Of a DNA stretch of 64,000 bases, positions 45,756-55,199 are shown piece after piece. The position numbers were made by a program, and so were the translations under genes. The stretch covers positions 1,557,279-1,621,278 of the forward strand of contig JAJHZJ010000220.1 in NCBI GenBank assembly GCA_023548195.1. Direction: 5' to 3'. The first letter of the stretch is position 1. Each line of letters starts with the position of its first letter. The notes beneath the pieces are model-generated. The model made no database searches, was not told the DNA's origin, and saw nothing but the letters and a program-made list of their open reading frames with translations. Source of the DNA: Bettongia penicillata ogilbyi (Eukaryota; Chordata; Mammalia; Diprotodontia; Potoroidae).

Positions 45756-45894
45756 AGTGAGATTTCCAGATGTACACAGAGGAGAATTATCTTGTTGATA
45801 GGAGTTCAAAGCACTTAACTTTCCTATAGCCTCTCTCACCATCCCTGAGACCCTTCAGATGGAGCACTACTCTATTACATGGATTGTTTCTCCC

Positions 45895-46000
45895 CAAAGA
45901 AAGTACATTCCTTGAGGTCATAGTTTGTCTCACTTTTGTATTTGTAGCACCAGAGATTACCACCATGCTGGATGCACAGTAAGAGATAAATATTTTCTTT
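45895..46000 (+). repeat. LINE/SINE 3' tail (L2/MIR3-like)
   Basis: AAGTACATTCCTTGAGGTCAT, TTGTATTTGTAGCACCAGAG, GCTGGATGCACAGTAAGAG, ATAAATATTTTC. Same tail type as at 45.2 kb. Confidence 0.6.
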
Positions 46001-46234
46001 TTCATTTATTCATCTATACTCTGAAATTCCTTTTTAAGTCCCAGTTTAGTTCATTACTAGACGTGTATTATTTCTCATGAAAGGACATCATGCACCTGGT
46101 TTCTTGCTAAAATATTCTCCATGCTGCATCACAGATATTCTATAATTTAGTTAAAGTAACATGCTTTATAATTCTCAAATTGCACATACTAGCAAATATA
46201 AATATTTCATCTTTCCATTTCAAACCATTTATGA

Positions 46235-46345
46235 TCTCATCCATTAAAATGCAAGTTCCTTAGTAGGAAAGTGTAAATTTTTTCTTTTTTTTAAAATTTC
46301 TAATACCTAGAACAGTGCCTGGGTAGTAAAAGGCGATTAACCAAG
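46235..46345 (+). repeat. LINE/SINE 3' tail (L2/MIR3-like)
   Basis: AAAATGCAAGTTCCTTAGTAGG, AATACCTAGAACAGTGCCTGG and GTAGTAAAAGGCGATTAACC. Same tail type; the third copy within about 1.1 kb. Confidence 0.6.
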
Positions 46346-46349
46346 CCTG

Positions 46350-46855
46350 CTGAGATTCACTGGGTTGTTGCTATCCACACCCTGCCTCACTTCTATTGTC
46401 TTCTGAACATATCACTATTCTAGTCAACTGAATTGTCTCATCCATTAGATGCTTTTTTTCCTTTGCTTCAACTCTCTTACTCATTCTCTGATCAAGATGG
46501 ATATAGGAACAAAAAGGGAAAGTTTGGTGTCTAAAATGACAATTTCTTTTCTTCTGCCTCTGGAGCTGACCCAATTTACAATACTGTAAAAGTTCCAAAG
46601 TGCCTGGGATGATAGCTTGTACCGTATGGGCATTAGCAGTAAGGATAAGTTCACTAAAATTCCACCTGCTCTTCATAGTATGGAAAGGAATTCTGGTTTT
46701 TCAAAAGATATGTCAGATGATACCACTGGCTTTTGTCAATCGTAACAAACTAGAAAGACTTGGAGTACAATCTCAGTAAAATCTACTGTCCAAAAAATGG
46801 TCTAACTTAGTTCACAGAAACCTACTACCTAAAGATAGACTACCAGATAGCATAT
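46350..46855. other. Unique sequence
   Basis: No gene or repeat recognised. A 101-codon minus ORF (46,371-46,676) has no domain and lies in no splice context I can see. Confidence 0.4.
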
Positions 46856-46871
46856 GAATTTATGTGTATGT

Positions 46872-46875
<4 letters not shown>

Positions 46876-46902
<27 letters not shown>

Positions 46903-47132
46903 GAGGCAAATATAGCCGTACTCTAGTGCAATATTTACCTAGATTCTGTACTTCAGAGTGTGTATATGCCTATGTGTGTATATATATATATATACATATA
47001 TACATATATATGTATATATATACACACATGCACATATACATGTATGTGTATATACATAGCATATATATGCATACCATATACATATATACACAAACACCTA
47101 TATGTATGTATGTACATATCTATTTCATGGAA
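46876..47132. repeat. (AC)n and (TA/CATA)n compound microsatellite
   Basis: A pure (AC)13 run at 46,876-46,902, then from about 46,960 long alternating TGTATATATATA, CATATATACA, CACACATGCACATATACATG sequence to about 47,130. Confidence 0.93.
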
Positions 47133-47224
47133 TAATTGATATAAAAATAATCGATAATAAGTTTATGTGTGCACATGCATACATACATGGAAGTGTTTAT
47201 GTTTGCACACATGAGAACTAATTT

Positions 47225-47375
47225 TACTATCACACTTTAAGGTTTTCGAAGTGTTTTATTTATATTCTTTATTTCATTCATCACAAAATCCCTGTGAAAT
47301 AGGTGCTATTAATATCTGCTTTTTATTGTTGAGAAACATGAAACTCAGAGAGATTAGAGGGTGTATCTAGGAGTA
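47225..47375 (-). mobile_element. MIR-type SINE fragment
   Basis: TCACAAAATCCCTGTGAAATAGG, TGCTATTAATATCTGC, AGAAACATGAAACTCAGAGAG, ATTAGAGGGTGTATC are the complement of the MIR centre. Confidence 0.7.
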
Positions 47376-47379
47376 TACA

Positions 47380-47965
47380 GATATAGTTGGCCATAGATAT
47401 AAGATGGCAAAGATTATAAGCCGGAATTAACATCACATCTTCTTTGACTCCATGTCCAGTACTGTAAGGCAAGCTATATGTACATAGCTTTGTAAGTGGA
47501 AGAAGTACATAGCCCAGATGAAGTAACAGATATTTTGAAATCATGAACCATGATTATCCAAGCAGTATGACTGCTTTCATTGAATCCCTTTTTTGTACAC
47601 ATGACCTGTGCTAAATATAAAAGAAGCTAGACCAAATCACATAAATATCCTAACCCTCAGTGAAAAGAATGGAATTTCTCTGCTCTTTACTTGTACTCAG
47701 TGGGTAATGATGCAGCACTGATTATACACAAGAGCAAACCCGGGCTAAAAGAGCACAGCAAATGAGAACTGTAATACTGTTCTAAGTGGATTCTATTCAG
47801 GCAAAATTGAAAGAGCACAGAATTAAGTGCTTTGCCATATTTTAGCTTTTCCTCTTCTTTTCTACCCCTCCTGCCTATAAATAATTTTTTTCTTTCAAAA
47901 TTTACTCCCCTTTCCACCGTCATTTTTTCAAATAATGATAGAACAGTCTATCAAGTTTAAATCAA
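47380..47965. other. Unique sequence
   Basis: No gene or family recognised. The minus ORFs at 47,323-47,544 and 47,687-47,923 are featureless. Confidence 0.4.
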
Positions 47966-47969
47966 GTTT

Positions 47970-48185
47970 AAACAGACAGTGTTGACGAAAAGAACAGCGA
48001 CCTGGGAATCAGAAGACCTAGGTTCTAGTCCTGGCTGTGCCCTTAAATCACTGTGTGCTGGGGTGAATTTCTTCACCATTAGAAGCTTCCATTTCCTCCT
48101 TTGCAAAATAAAAAGATTGGAGAAGGCATACTCGACACACCATTCCAGCTCTAATATTTTCTAGTGCTATGATTCTCTGAGCCAA
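47970..48185 (+). mobile_element. MIR-variant SINE
   Basis: GACCTGGGAATCAGAAGACC, TAGGTTCTAGTCCTGGCTGTG, TTCCATTTCCTCCTTTGC, AAAATAAAAAGATTGGAG, then TCCAGCTCTAATATTTTC and GTGCTATGATTCTCTGAG. It is the variant with the '..ccagctctaa..ctatgattct' tail. About 215 bp. Confidence 0.8.
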
Positions 48186-48189
48186 TGAA

Positions 48190-48880
48190 TTACAAGAAAT
48201 ATGTTCATTAACTTTCTTAAGAAACATTTTGTGGTAACTAAATGATAAATACTTTAGGATCTTAATAAGTGTTGCTTTGTTGATCAAGGATTGCTAATTC
48301 AATCACTACTCTCAAATCATTTCCTATTCCTTGGTCAAACTGAATAGGAGACAGCTATAACTAAACTCCATGGTTTTAGAAGATAATCTTAAAATAACCC
48401 AATTCTGTTTATACTGAAATTCATGTTTTTAAAACAATCATACTACTTCTAAATATTTCGCAAGACTTAAGGTACATGAACTTATTCTTACATAAAACAA
48501 TATACACAGTAAATTTAAGGAAATTTTTACTAAATCTTTTTTTAAATGATCATTTGTTAATGATTGGCTAAAAATGTATAAGTATGTGTAGGATAACGGT
48601 TATATTATAATGTCACATAATATTTTTGAAGAAAAAATTATACCTCAAATCATGATTTTGAGTTGGAGCCAAATGTTACAGGTCTTCTACTTTATTCCCA
48701 TTGCTTTTTAAGAACTTAGTGGTTTCCTTATTACTACCTTGCTTAAAGAGTATGAGTCTAGTGATTTTGGTCTCCCCCTCAAGTGAAATACGGATGTTGA
48801 TTTAAAAAAGCAGTGAAAATATAGGACTGAGAAACTAAATCTGTAAGTTTTTATTTCTAGATGTAACTTCCAGGAGATTA
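48190..48880. other. AT-rich unique sequence
   Basis: No gene or repeat recognised. Confidence 0.4.
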
Positions 48881-48884
48881 TTCA

Positions 48885-49490
48885 ATTAGTACACATTTTT
48901 TAGGTACCTACTATGCACAAACAATGTGATAAGTGCCGGAAGTACAGAGAAAGGCAATAGACTGTCCCCTATCCCCTGCCCCCCACCCTGTCACCTTAAG
49001 AAGTTTTTAGTCTAATATAGAAGAAAATATACAAGTACCTGTGAACCGACAAAATCTATGCAGGATAAATTGGAAAAAAAAACAATAGAGGTAAACACTA
49101 GAATAAAGGAGGATCAGGAATGACTTCTTACAGAATATGGGATTTTAATTAGGATTTGATGGAAGTCAGGAAACTCTACACATAGTTGAGGAAGAAAGAG
49201 GATTCTAGGTCTATGGGAATAGCCAAAAATGTCCAGAGTTCTGAGATGGACAGTTTTGTTCAAGGGCTAGTAATGAGGCCAGTTACTTTAATCCAGACTT
49301 CATGGGAACGTACACGCTTTAAGAAGACTGAAAAGGCAGCAGCTTATGAAGACCTTTCAAAACTGAGCATAGATTTTTGTATTTGATCTTGAAGGTCTTA
49401 GGGGACCACTGGAGTTTATTGAACAGGGGAGGACAGTGAGTTCAGACCTGAACTTTAGGAAGATCACTTTGTCCAGAGATATTTGAGCAG
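48885..49490 (+). repeat. Near-complete copy of a ~600-bp mammalian interspersed repeat
   Basis: The order is TTAGGTACCTACTATGCAC, GTGATAAGTGCCGGAAGTAC, AGAGAAAGGCAATAGACTGTC, AAGAAGTTTTTAGTCTAATA, GCAGGATAAATTGGAAAAA, GAATGACTTCTTACAGAATATGG, TTTTAATTAGGATTTGATGG, AGAAGACTGAAAAGGCAGC, TTTTGTATTTGATCTTGAAGG, GGACCACTGGAGTTTATTG, CAGACCTGAACTTTAGGAAG, ATCACTTTGTCC. This colinear set recurs in pieces at 13.1, 18.5, 18.8, 39.1 and 58.8 kb. It starts like a MIR/CORE unit but the body is different. Family name not known to me. The ORF at 49,186-49,386 within it is chance. Confidence 0.7.
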
Positions 49491-49494
49491 AAAT

Positions 49495-49795
49495 CCCTTC
49501 TACCATAGCTGCAACAAATTGTCATGCAAAAACTGCTTGAAGACATCAAGGTGGAAGGTACCCAAGAGATCATGAGAAAAACCATGAATTTCCTTTATAT
49601 TTTTACTTTTATTTTAAATTTATATAATAAAACAAGCATTTCTATGGTATAATACAATAGAATGATTATTTCAATGAAACTGTAAATCTACAATGCATAA
49701 CTTGCTATTCCTTTCAAATATACTGCAAACTTATGATGTAAATTTTTTTTTTCCCTTCCCCTAATGGCCCTGCCCTAGAGATGGCAACCATTAGA
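49495..49795. other. Unique sequence
   Basis: AT-rich DNA with no gene or repeat recognised. Confidence 0.35.
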
Positions 49796-49799
49796 CATA

Positions 49800-49872
49800 T
49801 CTGGGTGTGTATGTTGTGCTTGTATATGTATGTGTATATACAGATGTATATTGTGTATATATACATACATAT
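49800..49872. repeat. (TGTA/TATA)n simple repeat
   Basis: GTGTGTATGTTGTGCTTGTA then TATGTATGTGTATATACAG and ATATATACATACATATA. It abuts the left edge of the L1 fragment that follows. Confidence 0.85.
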
Positions 49873-50865
49873 ACTCCTGAGATCATAATGCAATAGAATT
49901 TATGTGTAATCAAAGGCCATGGAAATATAAACCAAAAACTGATTGGAAACTAAATAATCTAATCCTTAAGAATGTGCTGGTTAAACAACATCATAGAAAC
50001 AATCAACAACTTCATTCAAGAGAATGATAATAATGAGACAACATAACAAATTTTATGGGATTCTGAAAAAGCAATTCTTAGGGAAAATTTTATGTCTTTG
50101 ATTACTACATAAATAAAATAAAGAAGGAGGAGATCAATGAATTGGGTATGTATCTGAAAAAGCTCGAAAAAGAACAAATTGAAAATGCCCAAGTAAATAC
50201 CAAATTAGAAATACTGAAAACGAAAGGAGAGATTAAGAACATTGAAATTAAGAAAACTATTGAACTAATAAATAAAACTAGGAGTTGGTTTTATGAAAAA
50301 ATCAATAAAATTGATAAGGCTTTTAGTCAATTGGATTAAAAAAAGAAAGAAGCAAACCAAATGCCCAATATCAAAAATGAAAGGGGTGAACTCACCTCCA
50401 TTGAGGAAGAAATTAGAGCAATAATTAGAAATTACTTCGTCCAACTTTATGCCCACAAATTCAATGATATAAATGAGATGGATGATGATTTAAAAAATAT
50501 AAATTTCCCAGATTAACAGAAGAGGAAGTTGAATACTTAAATAACCCCATCTCAGAAGAAACAAATTGAAGAAGCCATCAATGAATTCTGTAGGAAAAAA
50601 AAAAATCTCTAGGACCAGATGGATTTACAAGTGAATTCTATCAAATATTTAAAGAACAGTGAACTCCAATACTATGTAGACTATTTGGGAAAATTGGTGA
50701 AGAAGGAGTCATCCCAAATTATTTTAATGATACAAATATGGTTTTGATACCTAAACCAGGAAGAGTCAAAATGGAGAAAGAGACTTTTAGGCCAATTTCT
50801 CTAGCGAATATAGATACAAAAATTGTCAATAAGATTTTACCAAAAGAATACAGTACCTTATCATG
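49873..50865 (+). mobile_element. L1 ORF2 fragment: endonuclease end to early RT
   Basis: It starts with the degenerate S-D-H block (GAGATCATAATGCAATAG) and VIKGHG. An open piece at 50,142-50,339 encodes LKKLEKEQIENAQVNTKLEIL, KKTIELINKTRSWFYEKIN and KIDKAFSQLD. Later frames give GPDGFTSEFYQIFKEQ and [22 protein letters not shown], the first RT motifs. It ends near 50,865 after KILPKEY. Its first ~345 bp overlap in content with 43,019-43,365, giving two direct L1 copies about 6.9 kb apart. Many stops. Confidence 0.8.
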
Positions 50866-50869
50866 AGGG

Positions 50870-51780
50870 GATCTGAATTTATATCCTAACTCTGTTGTAT
50901 TTTTCTTTCCTTATGTGACTTTTAGGATTCTTTGTTGGACTTTAAAGTTCAGCAAAAAGTTAGGCTAGACATCCAACATTGAAAATAAATGGATTCTTTC
51001 CTTTAAAGGAAAGCTAATGATTTTACTAGAGACATTCAAAGGAGTGCAAGGTAGAGACAACAAAGGAAGCATACTAAGACATCTCAATTATCTCACACAC
51101 TGGTTCTAAGACCTGTACCTCAAAAGTAGAACTGGAGGAGAGCAAGTGAAAAATACAGTAAGGATATCCCCCCAATATAGTCTAAGCCATGAATAGCAGG
51201 GAAAAAATGGTCTTGCATGAAGCTACTTCTGAGATTTGTTGCTTGCTTACTCAAAACTGTCATAAGAACTCTTGGGTTTAACACATATAATTCTAAGTAA
51301 AAGACAACACCAGCATCATAAACTCAGGTGTTTTATCAATATAGGTGATTTTCTATTCCAGTAGGATTGATTAAATTCTTATACTTTAGACAATTAGGAT
51401 TTTGGAAGTTTCACAAATCAGAAGGTTCCATATTAGGGAGTGGGGGAATCAAGAGATAGAACAGTACAGAAACAAGAAATTCTTGTTAGAATAAGTTGAT
51501 ATGGCTAGGGCATAGAATGAACTTGAAAAAGAATAGGATGGTAAAGCAGGGATTTTTTAAATACAAAAACAGTGAGCCTGGTAAAGTCAATTGATCACTC
51601 TAGGATTTCTGTTCTTTTTCAAGAGACTTAAGTAGTGTGACTAGATATTATCCTAGATTTCCCCTAGAAGTATCTCCCATGATTATATAACCATTCTCTC
51701 CCCACCCCCACCCCACCCCTCTACTGGGATCAATGATGAGGGAAAAAATTATAAGTATTTATGGCACTGAAATGTGGCAT
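50870..51780. other. Unique sequence with a C-rich run
   Basis: No gene or interspersed repeat recognised. A (CCCCA)n-like run, CCCCACCCCCACCCCACCCC, lies at 51,699-51,718. Confidence 0.45.
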
Positions 51781-51784
51781 CAAC

Positions 51785-52229
51785 TTACAATGTCTAGAAT
51801 TTGTATCACCAAGGCATTGTTAACAGCACTCTTATTGCAAAGTATAAAAGACTCTCCTTATAGAACTTGGAAGAAAAACATTTTTTCTGACACCCAAATG
51901 CCAAATTCCAGAACCAGAAAGTTAAATCTGTCACAGTGACCAAGAAGTTAATAAACATGATCACCACTGGAGGTAAAGCCATTCCCAAGCCTCCCCACTC
52001 TGCCCAGGCCTGCTCACAAGCAAACACTCATAAGCTTGAGCCTTACCATGTCTGACTGCCTGCTATGCCCCAATCCAACACACTCACTTCCTCCTGGTTC
52101 TGCCCCACCCTTCCTATTCTGGCTGTTCAGCAAGTTCCTCCCACAGAAAGTGTTTTAGACCTCCAGGTGATTCAAGTAGGTCACATGAGCCTATTAATGA
52201 ATTTAATTGCTATTTAAATTGCTATTACA
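51785..52229 (-). mobile_element. Solo LTR of an endogenous retrovirus, copy 2
   Basis: Read on the minus strand it starts TGTAATAGCAATTTAAATAG at 52,229. It shares with copy 1 the blocks AATTCATTAATAGGCTCATG, GGAACTTGCTGAACAGCC, GCTTGGGAATGGC, CTGTGACAGATTTAACTTTC and GGAGAGTC near the 3' end. The AATAAA seen in copy 1 is mutated or displaced here. No internal retroviral sequence adjoins. Same orientation as copy 1. The 3' boundary is uncertain. Confidence 0.6.
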
Positions 52230-52234
52230 AAATC

Positions 52235-53005
52235 CAAGCAGCTGTTTTAATGTACAAATGGTAAGAAAAAAGAAAGCTTTCTCTACAGTAAGACTTGAGA
52301 TTATAATGAGTAATATGTTTTGTCCCACAAATATCAACTCCACAATCTTTTATTAGGTTCATCTTTGTGATTTTCCCTTTTCTTCTCTCTTCTAGATTTT
52401 TTTATCTAATTTAAAAAGGGCTATATCTCATGATCTGCCGATAAATATTTAACAATTTGATCTTTGAGAAAAATGTGCACATGTTCAATTTTAATTTGCA
52501 TTATGATTATTTTCTCAATTTTATTATGTTTAGACAATAAACAAAACAGCAAATGAAACCTTAATTTGTACTGTTACCCATTTCAGAGTTATAAATGCAC
52601 TGAAAATTTAACAAATAGCTATTATGAGCTGGTATGAGATGGCTTGATAACAACCCTGGGCAGGTAATAGTTTCTTAATCTAGTGTGAGTAGATTTGAGA
52701 TCTTTTATTTTTCTTCCCTAGAGTTGGTTTTAGTTAACAATGTGAGGAATGTGGGCACATGATTAAGAGAATGAGGGAAGAGGGAAAAAGAATCGCTACT
52801 AAAGAAAAGGAGAAAAATCAAGGAGTGCCTGTTTTAAAATCTTGGATAAAATATCACTAAACAAAAAACAAAACAAATAAAAACATATGACAAGATTAAT
52901 CATGAAAGGACACACATTACAGCTTGACAGATTCTGAGATTTGGAGTAAATCTTAAAGTTCTTCCAACTGAACTTTCCTTTCAATATTGGAATCTTGTTG
53001 TAACA
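52235..53005. other. Unique AT-rich sequence
   Basis: No gene or family recognised. The small ORF at 52,799-52,984 is featureless. Confidence 0.4.
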
Positions 53006-53009
53006 GTAA

Positions 53010-53384
53010 GCACCTCAAACATACACTGGTGGTTCTGGTATCACAGGTTCTTAGATCTGCATTCGTAAAAGGAAAGCAACTTTCATATGGTTAACAATCA
53101 CTTTAATCAAGCACACGTATCATTTCTTTAACCAAGTACATGTATCATTTGGTTAGTTCAGAGGAGTCAACAAACTGACATTTTAGTTTTCAAAGCCAGG
53201 GGGCTCCTTTAGCAGCTTCCCAGAGTCCTCATCTGGCCAAACGAACACTTCCAGTCATTAAGCCGAAGTAATCAACAGACATGGCTTCCTGTGCATGATC
53301 ATAATTCAGTAGACAGGTAAGAACTCTCTGACCGCTGTTACCAAAGAGGGAAGCACTGACATCTGGGTTTTCAAAGCCACGGGG
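53010..53384. repeat. Unclassified repeat with internal duplications
   Basis: The block GTTTTCAAAGCCAGGGGGCTC (near 53,188) returns as GTTTTCAAAGCCACGGGGCTC (near 53,368), about 180 bp apart, each preceded by a 'ctgacat' word. A second, shorter duplication is ATCAAGCACACGTATCATTTC and ACCAAGTACATGTATCATTTG (about 53,107 and 53,133). The segment is GC-richer than its surroundings and directly adjoins a minus-strand SINE. An LTR or satellite-like unit is possible. I cannot name it. Confidence 0.5.
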
Positions 53385-53389
53385 CTCCT

Positions 53390-53580
53390 TAAAGTGGCTT
53401 GCACTTGACTTTGTTTTGAGTTAGGGAGGGCTTGTGCAAGGTCACCAGCCTGACTTTCTCCTCCTGAGTCATCTGGATTCAGTGATCAGATATTCATCAG
53501 GATGACTGGAGATGGTCCCCAGTGCCTCAATAGGAAAAAAAAAGGTATTTGGGACCCTCCTACAAAACAACTTCCCTAAT
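53390..53580 (-). mobile_element. Marsupial SINE, same family as at 41.5 kb
   Basis: Minus-strand order: CCTATTGAGGCACTGGGGACC, ATCTCCAGTCATCCTGATG, AATATCTGATCACTGAATCC, AGATGACTCAGGAGGAGAAA, GTCAGGCTGGTGACCTTGC, CAAGCCCTCCCTAACTC, AAAACAAAGTCAAGTGCAAG. The 3' tail is missing where it meets the duplicated block. Confidence 0.7.
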
Positions 53581-53584
53581 CAAG

Positions 53585-54125
53585 CTTCCCACAATGAGTA
53601 GATCCCTGAATAAGTGGGAAAGATACTTTTTATTAATCACATTATTCAATCAGAGGAACTTTTAGTAAAACAAAAACAACAAAAGATCCTAATTTGATTG
53701 TCATCACACTTCTCTACAATCTTCCAAAAGCACTATGTAAATGTTCTTTAACCCTTTTATTCTGTTCAAAATATATTTTAGATTGTTCAAAAGGGGCAGA
53801 AAAGAACTCCCATAGCACATGTTTAAAGCAGCTTATGAAAATACAAGTTTCAAAATAGTCCTACTCTCTTTACATGTAAATAGTATTCTTTCTTAGATTT
53901 AGAGTGTAAATGGCAAGGACAAAAAATTAGGATCACAAATTTAGAAAGGAGAGTTGAGTGGACCTCCCTACAGTATTATTCACCTGGATATCTGGATCCA
54001 TGTATATAACACTGTATTACATTTAATAATATTTTATTTTTGCTAGTTATGTTATATTAATCTAATATTTATAGAATCCAGTTAACAAATAAAGATTATT
54101 TTAATCATTCTCTTCAGATGACAAA
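53585..54125. other. Unique AT-rich sequence
   Basis: Nothing recognised. Confidence 0.4.
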
Positions 54126-54128
54126 GCC

Positions 54129-54238
54129 AGAGGCAGGTAGATACCATAGTGGATAGAGCACTGGCTCTGAAATTGGGAACACGAGTTCAAATGTGGCCTC
54201 AAAAGCTAACAAGTCAATTAATCCCTCTTGCTTCAAAA
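54129..54238 (+). mobile_element. tRNA-headed marsupial SINE, 5' part
   Basis: GAGGCAGGTAGATACCATAG, TGGATAGAGCACTGGCTCTG, AAATTGGGAACACGAGTTC, AAATGTGGCCTCAAAAGC. This is the tRNA-like head with A-box- and B-box-like blocks (GGTAGATACCATAGTGG; GAGTTCAAATG). The 3' half is lost. Confidence 0.85.
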
Positions 54239-54289
54239 AACTTTTTTAAAGAAGAAAAATCCAGATAAAATTACTGGATCAAGAACCTT

Positions 54290-54562
54290 AATTTCTTGCC
54301 CATAATTTTCCAGAGAAGGAAATTGAGTTTTGAACTGTTTACTTGTTTTACCCAAGTCACATGGCAATAGAAAGTAATGTGATAAAGTAGGGAAAATGGG
54401 ACCTAGAATCACGACATCCAGGTGAGTTCCCTGACTCTAAGAATAGTGAACTGTGTAATCATGATCAAATCATATAATTTCCCAAAGCCTTAATTTACAC
54501 ATACATAAACCATTATAATATTTTAGTATGTACATTAAAAGACTGTGGGAAAAGTACTTTGT
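54290..54562. mobile_element. Two abutting MIR fragments in opposite orientation
   Basis: At 54,290-54,370 the complement order is CAGAGAAGGAAATTGAGTTTTG, TTTACCCAAGTCACATGGC. At 54,372-54,560 the direct order is AAATGGGACCTAGAATCACG, ATCATGATCAAATCATATAAT, TTTCCCAAAGCCTTAATTTAC, then AAAGTACTTTGTTAAAGG. Both are diverged. Confidence 0.55.
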
Positions 54563-54639
54563 TAAAGGAAATAAATGTACATTTGAATTATCATCATTTT
54601 TCGTTCTTGGAGACGATTCTAATCCAGGAGTATCCTGTG

Positions 54640-54752
54640 AATATTGTGTGTACACACTATACCCTCATATACACACATGTATCCACATATGTTGATATAA
54701 ACTTAATTGCCTACATATGTTTATATATGTATATGCATATATATGTGTGTTG
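54640..54752. repeat. Degenerate (TACA/TATA)n tract
   Basis: ATACACACATGTATCCACATATG, then ATATGTTTATATATGTATATGC. An old alternating purine-pyrimidine simple repeat. Confidence 0.8.
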
Positions 54753-54759
54753 AAAACAA

Positions 54760-55195
54760 TGCATGAAGTTTAGTGATATAATGGATAAATGAAATCAAAG
54801 CTTCAAGTTCAATCTTCCCCAGGTAAGGTCACACAATATGTGTTCCACTACCATTGTGGAGTCCATTTTGGTCAACCAATGAGTCATCCTGCAAATACTC
54901 TTCAAAGTCACAGAGGAAATGGACAAAAGACAGTAGATATTTCACCTGCAGTAAAACAATAGATTTTTATTCATCGTACATCATTTTCGCCCCACAGAAA
55001 ACCCTTGCAGAACTTCCCTGGGTAGAGCTTCCCTTAGTAACTGCCCTGTTGAAACTCCCCATCTCACCTTCTCCTGGTCTAGGGCCAATAGAAACTGGAC
55101 TCTATGCTTCTTAGTCTTAGTAGATGGCTGAGATCACAAGAGTGACTATATCCTGATAACTGACTGGCAGCATTTCTAGATGGAGATAAGGGGGC
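54760..55195. other. Unassigned, GC-richer segment
   Basis: 54,960-55,110 is C-rich and includes TAGATTTTTATTCATCG, whose complement carries AATAAAAATC. An old LTR or retrocopy on the minus strand is possible but unproven. The plus ORF at 54,854-55,114 (86 codons) has no domain. Confidence 0.35.
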
Positions 55196-55199
55196 TGCA

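Larger units (their letters stand above)
45453..45797. repeat. Right arm of the large imperfect inverted repeat
   Basis: In opposite orientation to the left arm it has TAGTTATTTC, TTTGCTCCCATGTG, TCCAGCTCTCATGCTTGTC, CTCTCAGTTGTTAGTAG, an (AGT)n array, a minus-strand MIR, GATTTCCAGATGTACA and GAGAATTATCTTGT. Outside these limits the two sides stop matching. Confidence 0.8.

Noticed and set aside
46854..47135. 93-codon ORF with His/Thr and Tyr/Ile repeats
   Set aside because: Translation of (AC)n and (TA)n microsatellites.
54840..55190. Possible LTR or retrocopy with an AATAAA-like signal on the minus strand
   Set aside because: No second copy, no clear ends and no readable protein, so it was left as unassigned sequence.
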